Shown one piece after another: positions 54,793 to 63,674 of a stretch of 64,000 bases of DNA. The position numbers were made by a program, and so were the translations under genes. How positions within the stretch are numbered: position 1 is the stretch's first letter; every line of letters begins with the position of its first letter. The DNA is taken from positions 1,116,001 to 1,180,000 of the forward strand of contig NZ_CP085211.1 in NCBI RefSeq assembly GCF_044797955.1. The letters are read 5' to 3'. This DNA is from Idiomarina seosinensis_A. GTDB lineage: Bacteria > Pseudomonadota > Gammaproteobacteria > Enterobacterales > Alteromonadaceae. The notes beneath the pieces are model-generated. The model ran no database searches, was not told where the DNA came from, and saw only the letters and a program-made list of their open reading frames with translations.

Positions 54793-57435
54793 TTAAAAGT
54801 TTTCGATACGTAGATTATCAATTTGATAAACCGCACCAGATGATTGGCCCCAGGTCGGAAACACCATAATGACGTTGATGTCACTGATGTCGAGACCTGC
54901 ATCAAATAACGACTGCAGAGTAAAGTTATAGGTTGCCCACTCGCCGGCAACTGGTTCTTCGCCGTAATTGCCAGTCGACAGCGGCACTTCTACAGCAGTT
55001 GTGGCACCGGACGACTCAATTTTTATCAGCCACTGAGCATCGGCGCCACTGGGCTGATCGACCACTCGCATATCAAAGCTGACAGCGCCGTTAGCTAACA
55101 GTGATGAAGCATCAAAAGTAGCTCCTTCGTTAGCCAGGAAACCTAATACTGTTTCTGGTGAGCCCAGGATCTCGAACTGTGCGACATTATTATAGGGCGC
55201 TTCCACTTCAACAATTTGTGGTGTTGAGCCTGCACAACAGTCCCAGAGAGACCAGTCAGCATTGAGTTGCTCTTCGAAAATCGTGATTTCGTCTGAACCA
55301 GCGCTTGGGTCATAAATGCGGGCTTCATCAACACGGAATACGGCACCTTCGCCAGTATCCCAGGCAGGGAACATCATGATCACGTCTATGGCTGACAAGT
55401 CCAGACCCGCGTCAGCCAGTTGCTGTAGCGGGAAGGTATAGGTTTGCCACTCGCCCGTTACCGGAGCCTGGCCGCCATTACCGGTCGCTAAATCCACTTC
55501 GACTGCCGTTTCTGCGCCATTAGCTTCGACTTTAAATTTCCACACTGAGTCAGGGTCAGCAGGGCTTGAGACAACTTTCATGTCAAACTGAATGACGCCT
55601 TCTACCATCAGTGCTGACGCATCAAATTGAATGCCGGAACCGTCTGCTGGTTTAAAACCAACAACCGTTGGAGTTGCACCAATTTCGAACTCACCAACCA
55701 CTCCGCGCTGTTCATCGACAACCTCTTGTGGCGTGGTACCGCCGCAACAGTCCCAAAGAGGCCAATCGGGATTTTGCTGGTCGTCAAACAAGACTAGCTG
55801 CGGTGCTTCAGCTTCCGGCGAAGTGATTTCTACATTGGTCAGCGAGTATTCAGCACCGGCACCTAAACCCCAGGAAGGAAACACCATAAAGGCGTCAATT
55901 GCTGAAGGTTCTAAACCGGCATCGACCAATTGCTGTAACGGATAGGTGTAGCTTTGCCACTCACCTACCGATGGCGAAACGCCTTCGGCGCTTGCATTCA
56001 ATGGCAACTCGGCGAAGGTGGCACCTTGATTGCTCTCTATTTTAAACAACCAGCCTGCATCGGAATCACTCGGTGCAGAAGTTAACTTAAGATCAAAAGT
56101 GACTGAGCCGGATTCAATCATCCCGGTCGCATCAAAAGGTTGTGGCTGACCATCTTCAGCGGTAATAAACTCTTCACGAGAAATAAAACCGTTGACTGTT
56201 GGCGTATCATTGACAACAAACTGATAGACCTGACCTTTTTCAGGATCATCAATGAGTTGAGGCGTTGAGCCACCACAGCAATCCCAGGCTGGCCAGTTTG
56301 GGTTTGGTGTTCCATCAAAAATTGTCAGGTTTTCGACGGTAGTGGAGGGCAGCGAGGGGATTGGCGCTTCGCCGCTAACAAGGGTTTCTTCGTCATCATA
56401 ACCGGCCCGAATAGTTTCGCAGCCCTTACCCGTATCCGGGTTTTGGTTACACTGGTAAACGTTAATGTAATCAATTTCGAGCGTTTGGCCTTCAGCGAAA
56501 GCGCTTTCATCTATACCCAGATTGTTGACATTTTCCGGCCAGTCACCACCAACCGCTAAATTCATAATTAGATGAAACTGCTGGTCAAAAGGCGCGGGGC
56601 CATAATCTACGGTCAGTTCACCGGTCGATTGGTCATAGTATTCGGTAAACCAGCCCTGATGATTAAGGCCAATAGCTTCACCTTTGCTGTTGTAACGAAC
56701 TTGAGAGTCGCGCTGAGTTTGGTAAAGGTAACCATCAACATACCAGCGAATTTCGCCTTCCTGCCATTCGATTGCATAAGTATGGAAGCCATCAGCCGGA
56801 TTTTCGCCCTCAGGTAATTGATAAGCTTTTCCCGAGGAGGAATTATTGGGCCAGTCGCGACCGTAATGCAGCGTACCGTGGACATTTCTTTCGGCGTTGC
56901 CTTCTTCGTCTAAGGTTTTCAGGTTAACGGCTTCTACAATGTCAATTTCGCCTGATTTAGGCCAGCCGCCATAAACTGCATCGGTGGGCATCATCCAGAC
57001 AGCTGGCCAGGAGCCTTGGCCTTCGGGCAATTTTGCGCTAACTTCGATGCGACCATATTTAAAATCGCCTTTGTTTTTGCTGTTCAGGCGGGCAGAAGTG
57101 TAGGGCAGGTTGCCTTCAGCATCTTCTCCAGCTGGCAGCGCAACAATTTTTAGGGTGCCATCCGAAACAAACGCATTGTCCGACGAGTCAGTATAGCATT
57201 GTTGTTCATTATTACCGCCACCCTGGCAGTTAACTTCAAAGGTCCATTTACTGTCATCGATGCTACTGCCTTCAAAATCATCGCTCCAGACAAGCTCCCA
57301 GTCGCTTACCGGTTCGGTGGTATCGACTTGGGTATAATCGGTGTTGGTTTCGACACTGTCACCACCGCAACCAGCGAGGCCAAGCGCGACAAACGCTAGC
57401 GCTAGTGGTGTGAGTGTTAAATTTGTTGGCTTCAT
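54793..57435 (-). CDS. GH16 beta-glucanase (laminarinase-like) lipoprotein with three C-terminal repeats
   Basis: An 880-residue lipoprotein with lipobox LAGC (Cys23). The GH16 domain spans about 45-330; the catalytic signature GEIDIVEA puts nucleophile Glu163, Asp165 and acid/base Glu168. The bacterial laminarinase/lichenase type uses the bulged ExDxxE, as here. Three repeats of about 165 residues follow (370-537, 547-708, 717-880), each starting near a W-D-C-C-[GA]-G-[ST]-T-P motif and ending with a GEW-x-[ST]-Y block. They are likely carbohydrate-binding modules. A LacI-type operator lies 56 bases upstream. Confidence 0.94.
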   Translation of the reverse strand: MKPTNLTLTPLALAFVALGLAGCGGDSVETNTDYTQVDTTEPVSDWELVWSDDFEGSSIDDSKWTFEVNCQGGGNNEQQCYTDSSDNAFVSDGTLKIVALPAGEDAEGNLPYTSARLNSKNKGDFKYGRIEVSAKLPEGQGSWPAVWMMPTDAVYGGWPKSGEIDIVEAVNLKTLDEEGNAERNVHGTLHYGRDWPNNSSSGKAYQLPEGENPADGFHTYAIEWQEGEIRWYVDGYLYQTQRDSQVRYNSKGEAIGLNHQGWFTEYYDQSTGELTVDYGPAPFDQQFHLIMNLAVGGDWPENVNNLGIDESAFAEGQTLEIDYINVYQCNQNPDTGKGCETIRAGYDDEETLVSGEAPIPSLPSTTVENLTIFDGTPNPNWPAWDCCGGSTPQLIDDPEKGQVYQFVVNDTPTVNGFISREEFITAEDGQPQPFDATGMIESGSVTFDLKLTSAPSDSDAGWLFKIESNQGATFAELPLNASAEGVSPSVGEWQSYTYPLQQLVDAGLEPSAIDAFMVFPSWGLGAGAEYSLTNVEITSPEAEAPQLVLFDDQQNPDWPLWDCCGGTTPQEVVDEQRGVVGEFEIGATPTVVGFKPADGSGIQFDASALMVEGVIQFDMKVVSSPADPDSVWKFKVEANGAETAVEVDLATGNGGQAPVTGEWQTYTFPLQQLADAGLDLSAIDVIMMFPAWDTGEGAVFRVDEARIYDPSAGSDEITIFEEQLNADWSLWDCCAGSTPQIVEVEAPYNNVAQFEILGSPETVLGFLANEGATFDASSLLANGAVSFDMRVVDQPSGADAQWLIKIESSGATTAVEVPLSTGNYGEEPVAGEWATYNFTLQSLFDAGLDISDINVIMVFPTWGQSSGAVYQIDNLRIENF
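54796..55287 (-). repeat. C-terminal repeat 3 of the GH16 protein
   Basis: Encodes residues 717-880: WDCCAGSTPQ at 731, FDASSLL, FDMRVV, GEWATYNF, AGLDISDINVIMVFPTW. Closest to repeat 2 by eye. Confidence 0.85.
55312..55797 (-). repeat. C-terminal repeat 2 of the GH16 protein
   Basis: Encodes residues 547-708: WDCCGGTTPQ at 561, FDASALM, FDMKVV, GEWQTYTFPLQQL, AGLDLSAIDVIMMFPAW. Confidence 0.85.
55825..56328 (-). repeat. C-terminal repeat 1 of the GH16 protein
   Basis: Encodes residues 370-537: WDCCGGSTPQ at 384, FDATGMI, FDLKLT, GEWQSYTYPLQQL, AGLEPSAIDAFMVFPSW. Confidence 0.85.
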
Positions 57436-57490
57436 GACTGAATTCCTGGTTAGAGATTCTTGTTGTTATGTACTTTATGACACGGTTTAA

Positions 57491-57504
57491 TGTAAGCGCT
57501 TTCA
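57491..57504. promoter_or_regulatory. LacI-type operator upstream of the GH16-receptor operon
   Basis: TGTAAGCGCTTTCA, the exact reverse complement of the site at 47813. It stands 56 bases before the GH16 start codon, a usual place for repression. Confidence 0.75.
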
Positions 57505-57572
57505 TAAAATAAAACAAGAAATTAACATGATCAATCAATCCACACAAATTATTACACTAAAAATGCAGCTAA

Positions 57573-58589
57573 TTAAGATTTGGTTAAAGATATCAAATAC
57601 TCTGCGTTATCCAGCATCCGGTTGCTGAATCCCCACTCATTGTCGTACCAGGCCATAACCTTAACTAAGCGGCCATTGACGCGTGTTTGCTGGGTATCGA
57701 ACACACTTGATGCAGGATTGTGATTGAAGTCACTCGACACTAGCGGCAATTCATTAACTTCGAGCACCTGACTTAACGGTAACTTTTTCGCCGCTTTTTG
57801 TATAATTTCGTTGACATTCTCAACCGTAGTTTCGCGGCCGGCGATAAAATTTAAATCCACTAACGATACGTTGGGCGTCGGCACACGCACGGCTAAACCA
57901 TCAAATTTACCGGCCAGTTCCGGGATTACTTTGCCAATGGCGGCAGCAGCGCCCGTTTTTGATGGGATCATTGACTGAGCTGCAGCGCGAGCCCGTTGCA
58001 AGTCGTCGTGATAAGCGTCCAACAAACATTGATCGTTAGTATATGAGTGAACAGTAGTCATTAAAGCACTTTCGATACCCAGTGCGTCATTAAGCGGCTG
58101 CGCAATAGGTGCCAGGCAATTAGTCGTGCATGAGGCATTAGAAATGATGTTCATATCAGCGCTCATGTCCTGGTGATTAACACCGAAGACAAACAAGCCG
58201 TCAACATCGTTGGCCGGCGCCGAAATAATAACTTTTTTAGCGCCGGCAGTCAGGTGTTGCCGAGCACCCTCACGATTTGTAAATAGGCCGGTGCATTCCA
58301 TCACCACGTCTACATCAAGTGACTGCCAGGGTAAGTTCTTAGGATCCCGCTCGGCATAAACTTTTATTTTTCTGTCATTGATATAAATCGCATTATGATC
58401 AGCATGAACCCGGGCGTTGAACTGACCATGTACGGTGTCAAACTTTAGTAAATGTGCGAGCGTTTCCGGTGTGCCAAGGTCATTAATCGCGACTATCTTA
58501 AATTGGCTGTCACGTTGGCTTTCAACTATCGCTCTGACAATGTTTTTACCAATCCGTCCAAAACCATTAATAGCGATATTTATAGACAT
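57573..58589 (-). CDS. gapA: Glyceraldehyde-3-phosphate dehydrogenase
   Basis: A 338-residue NAD-dependent type I GAPDH. Rossmann motif NGFGRIGKN at the start, catalytic Cys154 in NASCTTNCLAP, then PSKTGAAAAIGKV and WYDNEWGFSNRM. It oxidises glyceraldehyde-3-phosphate, one product of the Entner-Doudoroff split. The start follows GGGGGAAG. It lies 16 bases after hexR, so it is probably read from the hexR promoter and thereby under HexR control. Confidence 0.96.
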   Translation of the reverse strand: MSINIAINGFGRIGKNIVRAIVESQRDSQFKIVAINDLGTPETLAHLLKFDTVHGQFNARVHADHNAIYINDRKIKVYAERDPKNLPWQSLDVDVVMECTGLFTNREGARQHLTAGAKKVIISAPANDVDGLFVFGVNHQDMSADMNIISNASCTTNCLAPIAQPLNDALGIESALMTTVHSYTNDQCLLDAYHDDLQRARAAAQSMIPSKTGAAAAIGKVIPELAGKFDGLAVRVPTPNVSLVDLNFIAGRETTVENVNEIIQKAAKKLPLSQVLEVNELPLVSSDFNHNPASSVFDTQQTRVNGRLVKVMAWYDNEWGFSNRMLDNAEYLISLTKS

Positions 58590-58605
58590 ACTTCCCCCTG
58601 TATTA

Positions 58606-59463
58606 TTACTGCGTGTTTTTAGTGATTGGATAACGAGAATCTTTTAGCCCCGCTTTAACCCTTGCGAGCTGTTGTTTTGCGACTTCGCCCTGGGCAAGAG
58701 CAAAGCCAGCGACGATGGCGTCAATGAGTACCATTTGAGCAATGCGAGATGACATGGGAAGATATTGATCGGTATCCTCCGGTACTTCGGTACTCACAAC
58801 CACATGACAAAACTCGGCGAGCGGGCTGTCTTGTGCGGTAATGCCAATAACCGTGGCTTCGTGCTCGAATGCCAGCTGGGCAATTTCACACAAGGCTTTA
58901 GTTCGGCCCGTGTGGCTGAATAAGATAATGACGTCTGCTGGTAAGCTATTGAGTGCGGTAACCTTTTGCACTAACAAGTCATCAGAAAAAATTGCCGGCG
59001 TAGTGAAACGGGCAAATTTATTTTGTGCATCATGGGCAACTGAGGCGGACGCTCCAAATCCGAAGAAAGCAATTTTTCGTGCTTTAGACAAGTAAGCTAT
59101 CGTCTGTTCAATCGCTTCGTAATCGAGCTGTTCCTGAGCCTTTGATAAGGCCGACAGCGTCGAGGCAAAAACTTTGTCTGCTGCCTGGGTTATACTATCC
59201 TCATCATTAATTTGTGAACTTACATAGGATGATCCTACAGCCAGTTGTTGTGCTAACTGCAATTTAAAGTCAGGAAATCCTTTGCAACCAATACGACGAC
59301 AAAAGCGGTTGATAGTCGGTTCGCTGACGTCAGCGATTTTGGCAAGGCTAGCCGTCGTGTGATGGATCGCGGCTTCGGGGGCCTGCAATACTTGCTGTGC
59401 CACTTTGTATTCATTTTTACTGAGGTCAGGAAGACGCGCCTTTACCGTTTGCACTATATTCAC
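58606..59463 (-). CDS. hexR: HexR, RpiR-family regulator of central carbon metabolism
   Basis: A 285-residue regulator with an RpiR-type helix-turn-helix (about 1-77; ASLAKIADVSEPTINRFCRRIG) and a SIS sugar-phosphate domain (about 125-260, FGFGASASVAHDAQNKF). HexR binds TGTAATTAAATTACA-like sites and is released by KDPG, the product of Edd. It starts with GTG after AGGAG. It is divergent from zwf with two HexR-type sites between them, the standard arrangement in gammaproteobacteria. Confidence 0.95.
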   Translation of the reverse strand: MNIVQTVKARLPDLSKNEYKVAQQVLQAPEAAIHHTTASLAKIADVSEPTINRFCRRIGCKGFPDFKLQLAQQLAVGSSYVSSQINDEDSITQAADKVFASTLSALSKAQEQLDYEAIEQTIAYLSKARKIAFFGFGASASVAHDAQNKFARFTTPAIFSDDLLVQKVTALNSLPADVIILFSHTGRTKALCEIAQLAFEHEATVIGITAQDSPLAEFCHVVVSTEVPEDTDQYLPMSSRIAQMVLIDAIVAGFALAQGEVAKQQLARVKAGLKDSRYPITKNTQ

Positions 59464-59494
59464 TACAGAAACTCCTGGATAACACCCGTGCTTT

Positions 59495-59509
59495 TGTAAT
59501 TAAATTACA
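59495..59509. promoter_or_regulatory. HexR operator 1
   Basis: TGTAATTAAATTACA, a perfect palindrome matching the HexR consensus known from Shewanella and Pseudomonas; 31 bases before hexR, suggesting autoregulation. Confidence 0.88.
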
Positions 59510-59551
59510 CTAATGTTTGCCATACTAACCTGAAAGTTGCTAAAGTGTGAA

Positions 59552-59557
59552 TATAAT
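59552..59557 (+). promoter_or_regulatory. Putative -10 box of zwf
   Basis: TATAAT immediately before HexR site 2; the matching -35 region is weak (CCTGAA). Repressor at this place would overlap the transcription start. Confidence 0.5.
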
Positions 59558-59572
59558 TGTAGTAAAATTACA
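59558..59572. promoter_or_regulatory. HexR operator 2
   Basis: TGTAGTAAAATTACA, one base pair off a perfect palindrome of the HexR type, 29 bases before the zwf start codon and 48 bases from site 1. Confidence 0.85.
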
Positions 59573-59601
59573 AAATCAAAGTGAACTCAGTGGGAAATAA
59601 C

Positions 59602-61071
59602 ATGCGAAAAGATTGCCCAAGTTGTTGTGACATCGTGCTTTTCGGGGCATTAGGGGACTTGTCCCGCAGAAAACTGATCCCTGCGTTATATCAACTGGAA
59701 CGCATGGGTTTGCTCGCTGACGAAACGCGTTTACTGGGAGCCGCCAGAGAACAACTCTGCGATGCTGATATTGGTGCTATTGTTAATTCTATTATCGAAG
59801 AGTTTGTGCCTGCAGCGGCCCGTGACACAGTTTCTCTGGAGCAGTTTTGTAAGCGCTTTCAGTACGTGGCTATGGACTTTTCACAGACTGGCGATTATCA
59901 GTTACTGCAGCAAAAACTGGGCGATAATAACCGGCAAAAAATTTATTACCTGGCAACGCCGCCGTCGTTATTCTCCGAAATTTGCGAAGGTTTGAGCAGG
60001 GTTGACCTAACCGACGAACCGGCCCGTGTCATTATTGAAAAGCCAATTGGGCATGATTTAACGTCATCACAGGTTATTAATGAAAACGTCGGTCGTTTCT
60101 TTAATGAAACGCAGATCTACCGAATCGATCATTATTTAGGCAAAGAAACGGTACTGAATCTGTTGGCCCTGCGTTTTGCTAATTCACTGTTCTCGAATAA
60201 CTGGGATCATCATGCAATTGATCACATTCAAATAACTGCTGCCGAACAGGTCGGTGTGGAAGGGCGCTGGGGTTATTACGATGATGCCGGACAGTTGCGT
60301 GATATGGTACAAAATCACTTGCTGCAGGTGTTGTCCTTAATCGCTATGGAGCCTCCCTCGCGCCTTGATGCCGAGAGCATCCGTGATGAAAAACTTAAGG
60401 TATTAAAAGCACTGCGGCCTATTACCGCCGGTAACAGCCAGCAAATGACGGTGCGTGGTCAGTACGATAAAGGTTTTGCAGCCGACAAAAAGGTGCCGGG
60501 GTACCTAGATGAAGAGGGTGCTAAAGAAAACAGCTCGACCGAAACCTTTGTCGCATTAAAGGCTTATATCGACAACTGGCGTTGGTCCGGCGTGCCTTTT
60601 TATCTGCGAACCGGAAAACGGATGCCGCAAAAACGAACTGAAGTTGTAATTACCTTTAAAAAACAACCGCACAATATTTTTCACGAAACACTACCTGATC
60701 TATCACCCAACAAACTCGTTATCCGGCTGCAACCAGACGAGGGTGTCGAAGTGGAAATGATTAATAAAATTCCGGGCTTAGGTAAGCGTATGCAGCTAAA
60801 AGCTACAACCCTAGATTTAAGTTTCGACCAAACCTTTAAGAAAAAGCGTATTGCGGATGCTTATGAACGCCTGCTGCTGGAAGTGATGCACGGCAATCAA
60901 TATTTATTCGTACACCGGCTGGAAGTTGAACATGCGTGGCAATGGATCGATGGCATTCTTGCTGCCTGGGAAGTAACGGATGAATCACCAAAGTTATACC
61001 CCGCCGGAAGCTGGGGGCCGTTGGCAGCCGTTACCTTATTAGCGCAAGACGGTCGTGAGTGGGACGAGTAG
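59602..61071 (+). CDS. zwf: Glucose-6-phosphate 1-dehydrogenase
   Basis: A 489-residue NADP-dependent enzyme, first step of the oxidative pentose phosphate and Entner-Doudoroff routes. NADP site FGALGDLSRRK (about 14-24) and active-site YRIDHYLGKE near 171-180 are intact. I chose the ATG at 59602, with GGGAA about 8 bases upstream, giving the usual length; a GTG at 59581 would cover that site. First gene of zwf-pgl-edd-glk. An exact copy of the LacI-type operator lies inside the gene at 59848-59861. Confidence 0.97.
   Translation: MRKDCPSCCDIVLFGALGDLSRRKLIPALYQLERMGLLADETRLLGAAREQLCDADIGAIVNSIIEEFVPAAARDTVSLEQFCKRFQYVAMDFSQTGDYQLLQQKLGDNNRQKIYYLATPPSLFSEICEGLSRVDLTDEPARVIIEKPIGHDLTSSQVINENVGRFFNETQIYRIDHYLGKETVLNLLALRFANSLFSNNWDHHAIDHIQITAAEQVGVEGRWGYYDDAGQLRDMVQNHLLQVLSLIAMEPPSRLDAESIRDEKLKVLKALRPITAGNSQQMTVRGQYDKGFAADKKVPGYLDEEGAKENSSTETFVALKAYIDNWRWSGVPFYLRTGKRMPQKRTEVVITFKKQPHNIFHETLPDLSPNKLVIRLQPDEGVEVEMINKIPGLGKRMQLKATTLDLSFDQTFKKKRIADAYERLLLEVMHGNQYLFVHRLEVEHAWQWIDGILAAWEVTDESPKLYPAGSWGPLAAVTLLAQDGREWDE
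59848..59861. promoter_or_regulatory. Exact copy of the glucan LacI operator inside zwf
   Basis: TGTAAGCGCTTTCA within codons for FCKRFQ of Zwf, identical to the site before the GH16 gene. Could act as an internal roadblock or auxiliary operator, or be chance. Confidence 0.35.
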
Positions 61072-61099
61072 TTAGTAAAAATATAATCAGGATCAAATA

Positions 61100-61795
61100 A
61101 TGAACTACGAGCACAAATCAGTGAAAACCTTTGTCAGTAATGAGGAACTCTCGCAGGTATTCAGCGAACAAATCGCGACCCGGCTTCGCCAGGCTATTCA
61201 GCAACGCGGTCGGGCGTATTTGGTCGTGTCGGGTGGAAATACACCCAAACCCCTGTTTGAAAAACTATCGCGGATAGATCTTGACTGGGCAAAGGTTACC
61301 ATTTTGCTGGCCGATGAACGTTGGGTGTTACCTGACTCCAGTGATAGCAACGATAAGTTAGTTAAGACGTTATTACTGAAGAATAATGCAGGAAAAGCAA
61401 GTTATATCAGTTTATTTACCGGTCATGAAAAAGCCGCTAACGCAGCTCTGGTGTTGTCATCACAACTTAACGCGTTGCCCACATTTGACGTGGTTGTCCT
61501 GGGGATGGGCGACGATGGACACACGGCATCTTTATTTCCCGACTGCGCTGAGCTGGAGCAGGGCTTGCAAGGTAAAGAAGCAGTGATAGCCACACATCCC
61601 GCTAAAGCGCCTTATGCCCGTGTCAGTTTAACGAAGTCACGACTTCTGAATAGCCGCAATTTGTACTTCCACTTTTGTGGCGAAAATAAGCTGAAAGTGT
61701 TTAAAGAAGTAGAATCACAAGGCGAAACGACTTTGCCTATTGGTGCGTTTTTGCAGCAGCAGTGCGTACCCACCGAAGTTTACTATGCCGCCTAG
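61100..61795 (+). CDS. pgl: 6-phosphogluconolactonase
   Basis: A 231-residue DevB/SOL-type lactonase that hydrolyses 6-phosphogluconolactone. VSGGNTPKPLFE, LADERWV and GMGDDGHTASLFP are the family blocks. It follows zwf by 28 bases and feeds edd. Confidence 0.95.
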   Translation: MNYEHKSVKTFVSNEELSQVFSEQIATRLRQAIQQRGRAYLVVSGGNTPKPLFEKLSRIDLDWAKVTILLADERWVLPDSSDSNDKLVKTLLLKNNAGKASYISLFTGHEKAANAALVLSSQLNALPTFDVVVLGMGDDGHTASLFPDCAELEQGLQGKEAVIATHPAKAPYARVSLTKSRLLNSRNLYFHFCGENKLKVFKEVESQGETTLPIGAFLQQQCVPTEVYYAA

Positions 61796-61838
61796 CGCCT
61801 TTGTGGTGCAGGTATAAATTGGCAGAAAGGAGTTTTCT

Positions 61839-63674
61839 ATGAACCCAACCGTAGCCGCCGTTACTGAACGTATCGAACAGCGCAGTTGCGCGAGTCGCAA
61901 AGATTATTTGGCCCGCATGGCGAAAGCACGTAAAAAAGGCCCCCATCGTGGTGCCTTATCATGTGGCAACCTGGCCCATGGTTTTGCAGCCTGTGGTCAG
62001 AATGACAAGCAGCAGTTGCGCAGCCTGACAAAAGCCAATATCGGTATCGTCACTGCTTATAATGATATGTTATCCGCTCACCAGCCCTACCATGACTACC
62101 CGGATAAAATTAAGCGGGCAATTCATGAGGTTGGCAGTGTTGCTCAGGTTGCCGGTGGGGTACCTGCCATGTGTGACGGCGTCACCCAGGGCCAACCCGG
62201 AATGGATCTAAGCCTGCTAAGCCGTGATGTCATAGCTATGGCAAGTGCCGTCAGCCTTTCGCACAATATGTTCGACGGCGGTCTGATGCTGGGAATTTGC
62301 GATAAAATCGTCCCGGGCTTACTTATTTCAGCGCTAAGCTTTGGTCATTTGCCCTTTATTTTTGTTCCGGCAGGACCGATGCCATCGGGTATTCCTAATA
62401 AAGAAAAGGCACGCATTCGCGAGCTCTATGCTGAAGGTAAAGTAGGCAAATCAGAGCTGCTCGATGCCGAAGCTGCATCGTACCACACGGCTGGAACATG
62501 CACTTTTTATGGCACTGCTAACTCAAATCAGCTGGTGGTCGAACTCATGGGTCTGCACCTGCCCGGGTCGTCTTTTGTTAACCCCGGCACCGAGCTGCGT
62601 GAGGCCTTAACCCGTGCCGCTGCTCAGCAAATTACCCGGATCACCGATTTGGGAACTGACTATCGGCCAATTAGCGAAATTGTTACCGCCAAAAGTCTGG
62701 TTAACGGCATTATTGGCTTACTGGCAACCGGTGGTTCAACCAATCATACGATGCATCTGGTAGCGATCGCACGGGCAGCTGGTTACGAAATTAACTGGAC
62801 TGATTTTGAAGACCTTTCAGCCGTTACCCCCATGCTTACGCGTGTTTATCCAAATGGTGAGGCTGATATTAATTACTTTCAGCGCGCTGGCGGTATGGCA
62901 TTCTTAACGCGGGAACTGCGTGATGCCGGCCTGCTGCATAATGATGTTGAAACAGTAGCCGGTCATGGCCTGGAGTTTTACACTAAAAAACCCGAACTTG
63001 GCGACGATGGCAAAATTCGCTGGGTAGAAATCAACGCAGACTCATTAGATGAAGACGTTCTGCGTCCGGTAAGTAACCCCTTTAGCGATCACGGTGGCTT
63101 AAAAGTATTAAGTGGTAATTTAGGCCGTGCGGTTATTAAAACCTCATCGTTACCGGAAGAAATTGAACCGATTGTCGCACCTGCTGTTGTGTTTACTGAC
63201 CAGAATCAACTGGATGCTGCTTTTCAGGCCGGCGATTTGAATAAGGACTGCATTGTGGTGGTGAAGTATCAGGGTCCCAAAGCTATCGGCATGCCAGAAC
63301 TTCACAAACTAACACCGCCTTTGGGTGTGCTGCAAAAGCGTGGCTTTAAGGTCGCACTGGTGACCGATGGTCGTATGTCCGGGGCATCTGGAAAGGTGCC
63401 GGCGGCGATACACGTTACGCCGGAAGCCGTTGATGGTGGCTTAATTGCTAAGGTCAAGGACGGTGACAGGGTAAAACTGGATTTTGTTACCGGCGAACTG
63501 GAGCTATTGGTTGATAGCGACGAGCTAAAACAGCGAGAGCCACAGCCAATTGATTTAACCGAAAGTCATTTCGGCATGGGCCGTGATTTATTTGGTAATC
63601 TACGCGCCAGTTTTAGCGGTGCCGAGCAGGGCGCCTGTGTACTATTTAAGGACGACAAAGAGTATGGTGAGTAG
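61839..63674 (+). CDS. edd: 6-phosphogluconate dehydratase
   Basis: A 611-residue iron-sulfur dehydratase of the IlvD/Edd family that makes KDPG, the signal that releases HexR. Blocks include SCGNLAHGFAACGQND, MCDGVTQGQPGM, SLSHNMFDGGLMLGICDK and TDGRMSGASGKVPAAIH. The start follows AAAGGAG. It overlaps glk by 11 bases. The KDPG aldolase eda is not in the window and would be expected downstream. Confidence 0.97.
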   Translation: MNPTVAAVTERIEQRSCASRKDYLARMAKARKKGPHRGALSCGNLAHGFAACGQNDKQQLRSLTKANIGIVTAYNDMLSAHQPYHDYPDKIKRAIHEVGSVAQVAGGVPAMCDGVTQGQPGMDLSLLSRDVIAMASAVSLSHNMFDGGLMLGICDKIVPGLLISALSFGHLPFIFVPAGPMPSGIPNKEKARIRELYAEGKVGKSELLDAEAASYHTAGTCTFYGTANSNQLVVELMGLHLPGSSFVNPGTELREALTRAAAQQITRITDLGTDYRPISEIVTAKSLVNGIIGLLATGGSTNHTMHLVAIARAAGYEINWTDFEDLSAVTPMLTRVYPNGEADINYFQRAGGMAFLTRELRDAGLLHNDVETVAGHGLEFYTKKPELGDDGKIRWVEINADSLDEDVLRPVSNPFSDHGGLKVLSGNLGRAVIKTSSLPEEIEPIVAPAVVFTDQNQLDAAFQAGDLNKDCIVVVKYQGPKAIGMPELHKLTPPLGVLQKRGFKVALVTDGRMSGASGKVPAAIHVTPEAVDGGLIAKVKDGDRVKLDFVTGELELLVDSDELKQREPQPIDLTESHFGMGRDLFGNLRASFSGAEQGACVLFKDDKEYGE

